Source: Arcuatula senhousia (Eukaryota > Mollusca > Bivalvia > Mytilida > Mytilidae). From it: a DNA stretch of 64,000 bases. Below are positions 33,409 to 45,300 of this stretch, piece after piece. The position numbers and the translations under genes are program-made. The notes under the pieces are model-generated. The model did not search any database and was not told where the DNA came from. It saw only the letters and a program-made list of their open reading frames with translations. Each line of letters opens with the position of its first letter. Position 1 is the first letter of the stretch. The stretch covers positions 5,675,001 through 5,739,000 of the forward strand of contig OZ020305.1 of the NCBI GenBank assembly GCA_963971305.1. Direction: 5' to 3'.

Positions 33409-36400
33409 ATGGATATATCCTTTACATATTACATTGTTGTATGTAAGTAGTACTTATTACTTCATTTTGTTTCAGATATTAAAAAAGTACAAATAAATGA
33501 ATGCTAGAAAAAAGTAAATGATAAAAATATACATGTACTGATCAGAAAGTATTTCTCGCCACTTTTTTCCTCAAAAACCTGAAAAGGAAGGACTGTTTCA
33601 AGCTTTCATTTCATCTATATTACGTTTCACATGAAACGAAAGCTCAGTTACTGGCAACGTTCAAAAAAGGGACAAAACCTCGTTTTTTTTGCGTATTTTT
33701 TTTCCTCAATTTTTTGACATATGTTAAGAGTTGATAGGAGCAACGCGTACAACTCGAAGTTTGGAACATCACCTAGTTTGAAGTGCAAATAGCAGTTAAA
33801 GCGATACAAAATAGTCAACATCAAGCACATGCAAAAACGAACTAAATACATTAATTATGGAGTACTACCTAAGGCAATAAGCCTCATACGATCTCGTAAA
33901 AAAAATCTTTCTTCGTTATCAGACTGTGAGTTGAAAAATTCAAAATTTTGTTAGACGAAATGGTTTAATTTAATGATGTTTTAATAAGTGTTTCCTTAAT
34001 ATGTCTAACAACCGTGTTGTGTTTTGTGTTACTACCGGACCATAAGACCACAATGGAATAGTGGGGTTTGGCACCATAAAACCTTGTTTAACCGACCATT
34101 AAACGACCATTGGTCACAATGCACACCATTTCTTTTTAAATGCCTTTACCAAGCCAGGACCATTCCAGTCGAGTCAGGACCTTCAATTTCTCTTGTAGTT
34201 CTTCCTTGCTTTGTTATTTCCTCGTGGACATTTGAGATTTGTCCATCAAGTTCGGTAGTTTGTTAATTATAACTTGTATTTGCTTAATCTTAAAACTTTA
34301 CTTCAGTTGTTGTTACACATCAAAGTTTTACCGCTGGAGTGAGCAAGAATATAAGCGACGCAATCTTTACCAACTACGACACAGGTTTGAGACCCGTATG
34401 TCCTGATTTGAATATTGACAGAGTTAATTCGACGCTTGGAATCTCAGTTAGACAGCTGATTGATCTGGTATGTATATATTTATTTAAAATTTCATTCAGA
34501 CAGAAAGTTCATCACGCCGGAGGAAAAGTTCGATAACTCCTAGAGTTTTATAGAGATTCTATTATATTGCTTTCCTTTTATCGGGCTCTTTATCCATTTA
34601 CACGACCCACCAAAATACGACTATTGATACCCACAATCAATTTAAATCGAAAATATAAAATCCCTTTTTAATACTGGTGCTGTAACGCTATCTTTGACCA
34701 TTTTTTTCAAGTGATCATCGACATATGATTGTTTCAATATAATTATAACAACAAACCTTAGATATGAAAGTTTCTGCTAGTTCACTTGTTCTTTTATTTT
34801 TCAGGATGAACCAAATCAGATCATTTCTTTAAATTTATGGATTCGTATGGTAGGTTCATCATTTATATATTCTTTTACCTAGAAAAATCACTTCATGTAA
34901 ATAGGTATTTGGAGAAATACGATAATTTGAATTAAAAAAAAGTATGATCCCAACTTGGCCCAACCTTTCCTTTTTTATTGGTTTTAACGCAATTATAACT
35001 TGCTCTCCAAAACAATATTTATTCAAACTCTTTGTAACTTTTTTTCTTCGGACTGAGTATGGTGTTATTTGTAGCTCAAAAGACAATAATAAATAACTTT
35101 TCGTTCTCATTTGTAAACTCAATGGTTTCAATTCGATGTTACTTACATTAAGAGTTAAACGATCTTTTTTTCAGACATGGAACGACTGTTTACTACAATG
35201 GACGCCAAGTGACTATAGTGGAATCTCCCAGATAACCGTCCCGTACAAACGACTATGGGTTCCTGATCTAACTTTATATGACAGGTTTGTGTTATACTAA
35301 TCTATCCATGGGGACTTTAATTTCGGTCCTTTTTCAATACTTTGTTAGACACCATTGTGTCAGACAAAAAGTTTCTTTTACTCGTACAAAATATTGATAG
35401 AGGAGTGCCTTTTCTATAATCAAAACTTTTTAAACACCCCTTTAATGAAGTTTTCAAAGAATGTGCAGATGTTGGTTTAACAAAGGGTTCCGTTTGTCTC
35501 CATTATCGGATTTGACACACTGTCAAATTGGAAATTGGCAGCGCGATGAATGTGCTTTAGCAAGCAGGAACTGCTTACTCTTCCGGAGCACCCGAGTTCA
35601 CTCTCGTTACGACTTGAGTTTGCGTTATTGATTTCTGTTCGGAGGATTTTGTGATTTTTTTTATTGTTTCTTCGTGCTGTTCTCGTTCGTGTTTATTGGT
35701 TTTGTCGTTGCTCATTCAGACTTTTGACTCTCGGATGCCCCATTGGTACCTCTTTGCTTCTTGCAAAGTTATAGTTATCAAATGTAGGCTGCACAAGAAG
35801 AAAGCCATTCATTCGACCAACATCATGTTACGCAATATTCAAAAGGAAAACCGTCTATACTAAACCTTCCATATGTCAAATCAAAGTTGATCATTTATAT
35901 AGTGTTCGGTTTATGCCGGCTCATACACGGTGTTATAACTTTAATATTTTTCCTCCTTTTTTCAGTATGTCGACCTCCTTAAGTGGAATCGATGAATACA
36001 GACCTACAGTTTATTCAAGCGGTTCTGTCTATTATAATTTTCCGACTTTACTTGATGTTCTTTGCCAAATAGATGTCACAAGTTTTCCGTTTGACACTCA
36101 GATTTGTCAGTTAATGTTCGGTTCTTGGTCATATCATGGATTTGACCTAGATTTGTCACTTGCATCAAGTCCAGTTTTCTTATCTGCATTAAAAGACAAC
36201 GTTGAATGGACCATTAGCAAGGTGGTCTCCGAACGTCACGTAGTGTATTATCCGTGTTGTCCCGAACCCTATCCGGACGTAACATTTTATTTCCATCTGA
36301 AAAGGAAGCCAGCATTTTACGTGACGAATATTTTGATTCCTTCTCTTATGATAACCATTTTGGGTATACTCGGTTTCTTGATGCCCGTTGAGTCCGGTGA

Positions 36401-39400
36401 GAAAGTTTCCTTAGAGATAACAGTGATGCTTGCCATGTCAGTTTTCCAACTTTTAGTAGCAGACAAACTCCCGCCCTCTGCAGATGCTACCCCTTGGATT
36501 GGTAAGTGAAAATTAAACGGTTAATGATTATGATATCGGATAGTTGAAAGAGAAAATGAAATTTTACCATTAGTTTAAACATGTTTATTATCCTGGATTG
36601 GGAAACAATATTAAAATTGATGCTGATGAGAACCCTTCTCAAGTTTGCAGTTTGCGAGTGTGGCCTTTGTACATATAGCGACCACTTTGAGCCTACTCTT
36701 ATCAAAATATTCCGGATCACCGCAGTTCATTCTCGATAGGACTTGATTTAGCGCTTTTGATTGCGATTCAGTTGTTTTTGTAATTTTCATCCTGTTATCG
36801 TTGGTGTTTACTGGTTTTGTCTCTGCCCTTTCGGATTTGTTTTGCCCCATTGGTACCTCTGCTTCCTACATAGAGGTCTTTGATGTGCATGGGGCATTGC
36901 TATCCCCATAAATGGGACAACTTTTTTTTGCCCAATCCGACTGAAGACTAGCATCGATCCTTCAGACAATCCTCGCAAATGAGGTTTACTATTTAAGCAA
37001 GATAGTCTCAAAGACCACAGGAAGGGGAATGAAGATAATTTTAATTGGAACTTTTTACATGATAACATGTTTCCATAAACAGAACTTTTAGTATGCTTCT
37101 TAATAATTGAAAACTACATTCATAATTCGGATCCCTTTTTAGCTCACTTGGCGTCCGTCGTCGTCTGTCGTCTGTAGGCGTCTGTCGTCGTCTGTCGGCG
37201 TTTGTCGTCGTCTGTTGTCGTCTGTTAACAATTTTCAAAAATCTTCTCCTCTGAAACTACACAACAGAATTTACTAATACTTGGTATGAATGATCCTTAG
37301 GGTGTCCTGCACCAAACTTGTGTTTCGATTTTTGATCCGTCAAAAAACATGGCCACTGTTACGAAAAATAGACCAGGGGGTCAGACTACTGTTTTTGGCT
37401 TGTAAATCAAAAAAATATAAAAGATAAATGAAATCCGATGCCACCCTACTGCTTCAGCGTCAAAAGTTTTACAAAAGTGTCCATTTGGTCGTAGTTGTCA
37501 GATCATCCCTTATAGGGGTTACAGCCCCTTATAGGTGAATAATAGCGGTTTTTTTTTTCATGTTTTTGGCTTATAGAATGAAAACTATTGCAGATAGAGA
37601 AAAGCTGTTGCTTGCTTAAATGTTCAGCTCATTTAGCTCTACAAAAGTCTCCATAAGGTCGAAGTTGTCAGATGACCCCTTATAGGGGTTACAGTCCCTT
37701 AAAGACGAGAATGGTGGGTTTTTTTGGCCTAAAGAATGAAATTATTGAAGAGTAAAGCTGTTGCTTGCTTAAATGTTCAGCTCATTTAGCTCAACAAAAG
37801 TCTTCATAGGGTCAAAGTTGTCAGATAATCCCTTATAGGGGTTACAGCCACTTAAAGGCAAAATAGTTTTTTTGGCCTACAGAATGAAAACTATTGCAGA
37901 TAAAGAAAAGCTGTTGCTTGCTTAAATGTTCAGCTCATTTAGTTCTACAAGTCTCCATAGAGTTGAAGTTGTCAGATGACCCTTTATAGGGGTTACAGCC
38001 CCTTAAAGTGCGAAAAATGGCCTTTTTGGCCTATAGAATGAAAACTATTGCAGATAGGGAAAAGCTGTTGCTTGCTTAAATGTTCAGCTCATTTAGCTCT
38101 ACAAAAGTCTTCATAGGGTCGAAGTTGTCAGATGACCCCTTATAGGGTTTACAGCCCTTTAAAGGCGAAAAATAGTGTTTTTGGCCTTTAGAATGAAAAC
38201 TATTGCAGAAACAGAAAAGCTGTTGCTTGGTCAAATGTTCAGCTCATTAAGCTCTACAAAAGCATTCATAGGGTTGAAGTTGTCAGATGACCCCTTATAG
38301 GGATAACAGCCTCTAAATTAACATGTGTTCATGTTTTGGCTTATTTAATGAAAACTATAGCAGATAAAGAAAGTGGTTGCTTGGTTAAATGTTCAGTTCA
38401 TCGATTAAGCTCTTAACAATAGTCTCTATAGAGTAAAAGTGTTCAGACAACCCTTAAAATAACATTTTGCAGGTTTTTGGCCTTCACAATGAAAACTATT
38501 GCTGAAAGAGAAAAGCTGTTGCTTGCTTAAATGTTCAGCTTATTTAGCTCTACAAAGTTCTTCAAAGGGATGACAACAAGACCAGGTTAGCGATTCAGGC
38601 TCCTGGGAGCCACTTGTTTATCATAGATTTTGACCATAAAACAAATACACAGGAAGTAAAAATACCATCCGTAAGGAACAATGACTTAATAGGAACTAGG
38701 TATGCTGTCTCATCATAAGATGTTTGTGTTTTATCTTTGTAGCCATCTTCTTTAACTTCAGTCTCGGTTTATGTGGAGTGACTACAGTGATACAGGTCTT
38801 CGTCATCAATATATTTTACCGGGATGATAAAGAGATCCCAGACTGGATGATGAAGTACTTTATAGAACCAGCCTGCTTTTTCACACGAGTAGATCTACCA
38901 TTGGAAAACAATGAAGGGCGCTTATGCTGCTTTAAAAGGGTAATATATTTTTTAGCTCATGGTCAATTAATGTTGTATATGGTGACTTCCTGAACTTAAT
39001 GTCCAGAACAGTTTCTACCAAAGAATAGTTTATGGGGGTCTCATTTTGGATGGCACTACATATGTTCCTAACTTAAGACATGCACACAACTAGATGTGTA
39101 TCAAACTTTACACAAGCCCAGTTTTTGTATAACCATATATTTTCAGTTCCAGTCGCAAGACAAAAATGTTTCACCCCAATTTATAAGTGTCAAGTTACGT
39201 CTCTAGTAGTATACGGTTTTTGTGTTTTCCATTTCATTCATGGGTCTACTATAATAAGGAACACATTTACACAGAGCAAAAATCGAGTGAGTGAGTGAGT
39301 TGGTGTTTTACGCCCGTGCAACGCTATACAGCTTATTTACAGGCGATGAACATGAAAAGGATGATAAAATGAACATGAAATGATGATAAATGAAATATGA

Positions 39401-40795
39401 GGGTGGGGTACGGTTAATTTTGAAGAACCACAGAAAAGGAGAGAGGTGGGTAGGGGCGGAAAATTTAGCCTATGTGGTGCACTACTTGGTGGTCCACAAA
39501 GGGGTCTTTTACGTGCATGAAGCGTAGCACTTTCCACACACGTTAGCCCACTATGGTCAGCGGTCAGGGTTCCGTATTATAGACCTGGCAACCTCCGCGG
39601 ACGAGGGCCACCCTATTAAGCCACCTAGGGTACACACTTGGTCGCTCTTTGGGCTGAGCACTGACCCGACGTCAGAATCCCAAGACCCTTAGTCGCCTCT
39701 TACATGCTAGGCTCTGCTGCGGGCCTACAAAAAATCAAAATCCTCAGCTTTTTTATGGACAGCATATTTATACAATTTGACGTGTGTTTTAGCAGACATT
39801 CCGAATTTCAATGGTTACGAATAAATTGCCACCACTTGTCGATTCATTCCTTTATACATGTTAAGCAGACTTCTTACACTCACTAGACAAAAAGTTAATC
39901 TGTCCTTTTACATGCACTTATTGGTGATGTCATTTTAGTAAGCAATCATTGATTTAGTAACTTTCAGCATTTCATGTATCCCCCAGAAACTCGAGAGAAA
40001 TGTCATTAAAGATTTTAGGAAAGTCCACTTCATATTTGTATAAACATCTCGAATTCGACAAACAAGGATTTATTGGTTGATTGATTGATTGCTGTTTGCC
40101 TTCTGTCCCGTCGGCGATTTTTCAGCCATACAAAGAACACGTTGTAAAAAGTTCTTTGACAAACGATATTACTTCAACTTTTCCTTTTTGCGCCCCAGCT
40201 TTTGGAGTTAACATATTGCAATTCTTTTCAAAGCTTGTCAAGAGTATTATGATTTATATAATACATGTAAAACGTCAAGTCTGACACGCAAATTGCTAAC
40301 ACAGGGTTATGTTGGCCCTCGGTTGTTGTTAACTAATAGAGGGCAGGAATGAGAGCAGATGTTGATTAATCTTTGAATGTTTGTATTATCGTCCTTTACC
40401 GGAATTGACTTGATATTGTTCGTTTGCAACGTGAAACAGGTGTGGAGTATCTAGCAAAAACTGGTTATTTGTTCGGACCAGGTTCACACTTTGGCTTCAC
40501 GTCATACTACCGCACTGGGATAATCATTCTGATATTTCCAAGAATAAAATACAACAGAAGGCAAACATCAGAGCAACGAAACTATTGTGTCATAAGAAAA
40601 TAATTTATCTTTCAGAAAAAGCCAGACAATGTAATTGACGTTCAGGAAATGGATTTAAAAGTAGGAAAGGAATATGTGAGTAACGGCGAGATCTGGAAGG
40701 CTTTCTCTAATGCAGTAGACAGGATAGGCTTAATGCTGTTTTCTGTGTGTTTGTTTATTGGGTGTATTGTTATATTTGCCAAAATATCGTCTTAA
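33409..40795 (+). CDS. Nicotinic acetylcholine receptor-like subunit, complete
   Basis: Predicted alpha-type subunit of a cation-selective Cys-loop channel. Exons: 33409-33442, 34307-34467, 34805-34849, 35175-35284, 35966-36501, 38743-38939 and 40616-40795. All have GT-AG borders and compatible phases and sum to 1263 nt (420 aa plus stop). The short first exon (MDISFTYYIVV) gives a signal peptide. Landmarks: loop A WVPDLTLYD; Cys-loop Cys150 and Cys164; Trp171; Tyr212, Cys214-Cys215 and Tyr219 of the C-loop; M1 about 233-256; GEK and M2 about 262-285; M3 in exon 6; a short loop of about 60 residues; M4 LMLFSVCLFIGCIVIFAKI in exon 7. Introns hold Penelope tails, a 154-bp array and a GTGAGTGAG repeat. 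It is the head-to-head paralogue of the gene at 17581-1575. Bivalves have many such subunits, so I give no symbol. Confidence 0.93.
35459..35762 (+). mobile_element. Penelope-like element 3' tail in receptor intron 4
   Basis: It runs from the end of the coding frame (GCAGATGTTGGTTTAACA) through GGATTTGACACACTG, GCAGGAACTGCTTACTCTTC and CACTCTCGTTACGACTTGAG to the common end TTGGTACCTCTTTGCTTC. It lies in the same orientation as the receptor gene. Confidence 0.85.
35966..36501 (+). CDS. nAChR-like exon 5: Cys-loop, C-loop CC pair, M1, M2
   Basis: A 536-nt exon after a TTTTTTCAG acceptor, with a GTAAGT donor. It contains CQIDVTSFPFDTQIC (Cys-loop), GSWSYHG, YYPCCPEPYPDV, and ESGEKVSLEITVMLAMSVF in M2. 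It is the same length as its counterpart at 2663-3198 and similar along its whole length. Confidence 0.95.
36690..36872 (+). mobile_element. Short Penelope-like 3' tail
   Basis: TTCATTCTCGATAGGACTTG onward to GTACCTCTGCTTC, about 180 bp, decayed. It lies in the fifth intron of the rightward receptor gene. Confidence 0.65.
37138..38615 (-). repeat. Dispersed element with internal 154-bp tandem monomers
   Basis: About seven monomers of 153-154 bp; the block CTTGCTTAAATGTTCAGCTC starts at 37611, 37764, 37917 and 38071, with further diverged units. One end has AGCTCACTTGGCGTCC and a GTCGTCTGTCG microsatellite; the other has CAGGCTCCTGGGAGCC. The same element lies in opposite orientation at 57445-58935. 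It is in an intron of the rightward receptor gene. No coding potential is seen. Confidence 0.88.
39283..39727 (+). repeat. GTGAGTGAG-type molluscan dispersed repeat, near full length
   Basis: It starts GAGTGAGTGAGTGAGTTGG, then TGTTTTACGCCCGTGCAACG, and ends with CCCTTAGTCGCCTCTTACAT and GGCTCTGCTGCGGGCCTAC. The TTTTACGCC start and AGTCGCCTCTTAC end are hallmarks I recall from repeats in many mollusc genomes. It lies in the last intron of the rightward receptor gene. Confidence 0.78.
40075..40400 (+). mobile_element. Heavily decayed Penelope-like coding fragment
   Basis: It resembles the C-terminal coding block of the Penelope-like element (ACAAACGATATTACTTCAAC, CAAATTGCTAACACAGGGTT, TTATGTTGGCCCTCGG, GCAGATGTTGATTAATC) with many substitutions and indels. 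It is just upstream of the M4 exon of the receptor gene. Confidence 0.6.
40616..40795 (+). CDS. nAChR-like exon 7: M4 and stop
   Basis: It starts after ATCTTTCAG, encodes an amphipathic pre-M4 helix (EIWKAFSNAVDRIG), then the M4 segment and a TAA stop. This is the exon missing from the visible part of the leftward paralogue. Confidence 0.92.
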   Translation, partial: KKPDNVIDVQEMDLKVGKEYVSNGEIWKAFSNAVDRIGLMLFSVCLFIGCIVIFAKISS

Positions 40796-41334
40796 GGATG
40801 CTTGCTGGTCTTGTTTTGGTATTTCTGATATTTTTCTCGGAATCCTCTTTTTTTTTACCATCAAAATAGGGTTAAAATTTTGTCCACGAACCCATATTCC
40901 ATTTATCAATGTCTATAATATGTCATAAAGAGGTTATAAACAAAGTTTTATCAAATTCAATTTATTCTGTCATGTCATTGGTTTTAAGAGCTAATTAAAG
41001 CTAATGCTAAAACTATAAAAAGGTCAGAGATAACCTTATCCCGCCAAAAACATTAACGTTAATTATCTTGAAAACGAGGTCACGAACCTATTAAAATATT
41101 TGCTTATTTTATACATTTTAAGGCATCCAATTTGAAACCTATTCATTTTTAAAAATAGTAGTGAACATCCTTAATCTAAAATGAATTAGTTTTGGATTTA
41201 TTTAACAATACAATGAATGGTTGACGACACAATTTTGTTTTGACCAACTCTTATAAAATATTCAATGGTTTCAAGAGGTATAGATCTACAAAATTACAAA
41301 TACCAAACATCGGATATATCGGTTAATTTGGATA

Positions 41335-41378
41335 TGCTATATATCGATATTTCAAGGAGTAACCTCTCATCAGTAACA
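41335..41378 (-). ncRNA. Hammerhead-like ribozyme B, copy 1
   Basis: Minus strand: TGTTA, CTGATGA, GAGG/CCTT stem II with loop TTACT, GAA, ATA/TAT stem III with loop TCGA, A at the cleavage position, TAGCA. TGTTA pairs with TAGCA through one G-U pair. The closing pair of stem II is G-U rather than the usual G-C. Confidence 0.62.
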
Positions 41379-41716
41379 TTTAAATCAAAACATTGGAAGG
41401 TCAATTTCCAAAACTGTTGAAAACGAAAAGTACTCAAAACCAAAATATTCGAACAAGGAAGCCAAATCCAGCACCAAGGATATCGACCATGTGCATTACA
41501 AGGAAATAAACCTGGCATTTTAAACAATGTGAATTTAAAAATCTGAAATTTCAGCGACAAAAATATTAGAAATTTTATGGTAAATCGTGTCAGACAAGTC
41601 TGACGACCAGGCTTTTGATTACCCTCAGGGATCTCTGGTCCACCAGCAGCGGTTATCACCCAGTGGTTTCAAAATTACAAATACTAAAACGCGGGTTTAA
41701 ACGGGTAATTTGGATA

Positions 41717-41760
41717 TGCTATATATCGATATTTCAAGGAGTAACCTTTCATCAGTAGCA
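41717..41760 (-). ncRNA. Hammerhead-like ribozyme B, copy 2
   Basis: Minus strand: TGCTA, CTGATGA, AAGG/CCTT stem II with loop TTACT, GAA, ATA/TAT stem III with loop TCGA, A, TAGCA. Stem I (TGCTA with TAGCA) and stem II (AAGG with CCTT) are fully Watson-Crick. ATTT and AAAT further out can extend stem I across an internal loop. Confidence 0.65.
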
Positions 41761-42404
41761 TTTAAATCAAAACATTGGAAGGTCAATTTCAAAAACTTAG
41801 GCCACAAAAATATACTTAAGGATGTTCGCTACTATTATTGAAAATAAATAGGTTCCAAATTTGATGCCTCAATAACAAAGATAATAGTTAAACATATAAG
41901 ATAAGCAAAAACAACGAAAGGTTCGTGGCTTCGTTTTCAAGATAATTGACATGAAAATTTCGGCAGGAAGAGGTTTTCTCTGTATTTTTCATAGGTTTAG
42001 CATTTGCACTATTTAGCTCTAAAAAAACATTGTCAAAATAAATAGGATTTGATAAAAGTTTGTCTATCACTTCTTTATGACATATTTAAGACATTGACAA
42101 AAAGAAAATAGGCGATTCGTGGGCAAAAATTTAACCCTTTTTTATGGTAAAAACCAGAGGATTCAGAAACAATGTCAGAAATCCCAAAACAAGATCATAA
42201 AATGTAGGTAATTGTGAAATGAAATTTTTGCCATGTGTTATACATTTCTGGTTCATTGTTTTTGTACTCACAGTAAATTACGTTTACTTAAAAAACAATC
42301 AAAACAACAAATGTAACAATCTTTAATTAAATATTTTTGTGTTTGTTTAAATAACGTTTCATTAAATAAAATATTGGTGAACAATTTGTTTCTTTTAGTG
42401 TTTT

Positions 42405-42915
42405 TATAGTTTACGTATCTCAATGGATTAGTTACTTCAGAACGTGCGGGACTTACATCGATTTCCTTAGCAGAGCGACACGTCTGACGCAAAAATTGCT
42501 CACACCAGGTTATGTTGCTCCTTGGTTGCTGTCTTCACTCAAGAAATTTTACGGAAGACATCATGCACTTATAGACAAATATGGGATATCGATCTCTCAG
42601 ATGAATGCAGATGTTGGTTTGTCATAGGGTGTTGTTTTGTCTTCCTTTACCGGATTTGACATGCTGAATGGACTATTGGCAACGCGACGGATGTGCTATA
42701 ACAAGCAGGAACTGCTTATTCTTCCGGAGCACCTGAGTTCACTCTTGTTTCGACTGGAGTTCGCGTTGTTGATAATATTCAGTTGTTTTGTGTTTCCATG
42801 TTTTACATGTTGTCTGTATTTGTCTCGTTCTTATTGGTGTTTACTAGTTTTGTCTTTGCCCTTTCGGACTTTTGACATTCGGATACCCTATTGATACCTC
42901 TGCTTTTTTCATTCC
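42405..42915 (+). mobile_element. Penelope-like element, 5'-truncated
   Basis: It begins in the coding frame near SRACGTYIDFL-type sequence (AGAACGTGCGGGACTTACAT), includes LTPGYVAPWLLSSLKKFYGR and QMNADVGLS-stop, then the 3' untranslated tail to about GATACCTCTGCTTTTTTC. It is better preserved than most copies, with the terminal coding block open. Confidence 0.82.
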
Positions 42916-43974
42916 TTAGAAGCAAAGGAGTAGGAAAGGATTAATCAAACACCACTATACCGAAAATTCAAAAACAAAATCGGAAGACAAAAAAAATCAT
43001 CTCAACGAATCAAAAACAGCCATAACAACTAAACCACATAATTTTGGAATCGCTGTCGATTTTGAAAAAGTTGACTCATTTACAACGTATTCTAAATAAA
43101 ACGGACTTCAAATTTGGATTTGTTTCATTGCGATTCTTTCGTTTACTTGAACTATGTTCTTGTCTGGCACTCTGTTTAGAAAATAAAATATATATTGACA
43201 TAACATCATGAACATACATGACCCCAAAACAAGCAGTGTATTGAAAACATTAAAGCAAACAACAAGAGTTTTCTAGTTAGGCCTTTGTTGAATAGCACGA
43301 AAAGACAAAATTTGATAATAAGGCAAAAAAATATATGTCTATTTCCTGCTTCCCTACATTCCCTAATTTTTTTTTACCCTACCCTAAAAATTTTAGTGGC
43401 ATTTTGGAACAAGCAGCGTTAAAGTTGGGATTGCTAAGCTTCCCCATTGACTCAATGTAAAATCATTTTGTAAAAAAAAATCCTACCTACCTACCCTAAG
43501 GAAGTAAGAGGCAGGAAACAAACAAATATTTTGTTTTTGCCTAATGTTAAATTGAAGGGTAAATTATTTTTTTATGATTCAGAATTAATTAAGATTGTAC
43601 AAAAAGGAATTAAAGATGACCAAAGATGCATCTGTTTAATAATTATGTACAAATTATATTGATTATGTTAAAATAAATAATTAATATATTTTTTTTTCTA
43701 ATGTTCATTGACAAGTCACATTTGACATATTTTTGCAAGTGATAAGTGTCCCACTAAGACCTAAATAATATAACCTTTGATCTCCTAAATTTCGATCGAT
43801 CAAAAACTTCACGTTGTAAGAGACGGTCCCTGGCTAAAGTGAAACGAAAATCCTCGTGCCGGGGTCACTGGGAACGTTAGCTCAATGGGCGGTATGTCAT
43901 AATCTGAAAAACTCACGGGACATAGCCGTCTTTTATAGTCGCTGAAGGAGGAATATTTATATCCCCGCTTCGAA
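42916..43974. other. Intergenic DNA, nothing firm
   Basis: AT-rich DNA. A stretch near 43865-43885 resembles a tRNA A box but has no cloverleaf partner I can find. No gene is called. Confidence 0.5.
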
Positions 43975-45300
43975 GAAAGGGGGGGGGTAAAACTGTTTTA
44001 CCTTTGTCCGTCCGTTCGCCCGTTCTTTCGTCTGTCCGTAACATAATTTCCGTCACAGTTTCCTCAGCAATTACATGACGTAGAGGTCTGATATTTTAGG
44101 TATAGCTTTCTCCTGTAGTACCATATGGTGTATACCGATTTCATGCTCCTAGGTCAACTACTTTCTGTTTATCGAATACTTAGGTTTTTATGCATAGTGT
44201 ACATACATTCAATATTTCCGTCACAGTTTTCTTAGAAAGTGCATGACGTAGAGGTCTGATATTTTGGGTATAGTTTTCTCCTATAGTACCATATGGTGTA
44301 TACCGATTTTATGCCCCTGGGTCAACTACTTCCTGTTAACCGAATACTTAGGTTTTTACACATAGTGTACATACATTCAAAATTTCCGTCACAGTTTTCT
44401 TAGCAAGTGCATGACGTAGAGGTCTTATATTTTGGGTATAGCTTTCTCCTATAGTACCATATGGTGTATACCGATTTCATGCTCCTAGGTCAACTACTTC
44501 CTGTTTACCGAATACTTAGGTTTTTACGCATAGTGTACATACATTCAAAATTTCCGTCACAGTTTTCGTAGCAAGTGCATGACGTAGAGGTTTGATATTT
44601 TGCATATAGCTTTCTCCTATAGTTCCATATGGTGTATTTTTACGCAAAGTGTACATATCTTCAAAATTTCCGTCACAGTTTCTTAGCAAGTGCATGACGT
44701 AGAGGTCTGATATTTTGCATATAGCTTTCTCCTATAGTTCCATATGGTGTATACCGATTTCATGCTCCTAGATCAACTACTTCCTGTTTACCCAATACTT
44801 AGGTTTTTACGCATAGTGTACATACATTCAAAATTTCCATTACAGTTTTCTTAGCAAGTGCATGACGTAGAGGTCTGATATTCTGCATATAGCTTTCTCC
44901 TATAGTACCATATGGTGTATACCAATTTTATGCTCCTAGGTAGTCCACTTCCTGTTTACCTAATACTTAGGTTTTTACACATAATGGATATAAATGCAAA
45001 ATTTCCGTCAGTTTCCCAAGCAACTACATGAGATAGGAATCTGATATTTTGTATACAGCTTTATCCTATAGTACCATATGGTGTATACCGATTTTATGCT
45101 CCTAGATAGTCCACTTCCTATTAACCGAATACTTAGGTTTTTTCACATAATGGACATAAATGCAAAATTTCCGTCAGTTTCCCAAGCAACTACATGAGAT
45201 AGGTATCTGATATTTTGTATACAGCTTTATCCTATAGTCCCATATGGTGCATAGCCATTTTATGTTCCTTGGTCAACTACTTCCTGTTTAACGAGTATTT
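43975..45300. repeat. 168-bp tandem array
   Basis: GCATGACGTAGAGGTCTGAT recurs at 44241, 44409, 44577, 44692 (one unit shortened by about 53 bp) and 44860, a period of 168 bp, with three more diverged units to 45300. The array is preceded by a G run and GTCCGTCCG tract. Units include CCATATGGTGTATACCGAT and ACTACTTCCTGTTTACC. Confidence 0.9.

Larger units (their letters stand above)
41289..41800 (-). mobile_element. Family B retrozyme-like tandem dimer (382-bp unit)
   Basis: CAAAATTACAAATAC starts at 41289 and again at 41670, and the ribozyme-like segment repeats at 382 bp (41335-41378 and 41717-41760). One complete unit is thus bounded by two hammerhead-like motifs, the architecture described for retrozymes, which are non-autonomous and replicated through circular RNA. 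The short open frame across it has no recognised domain. It lies downstream of the rightward receptor gene. Confidence 0.65.

Noticed and set aside
43860..43890. tRNA-like A box (GTTAGCTCAATGGGCGG)
   Set aside because: No B box or acceptor stem at proper spacing; could be a SINE head but nothing supports it.
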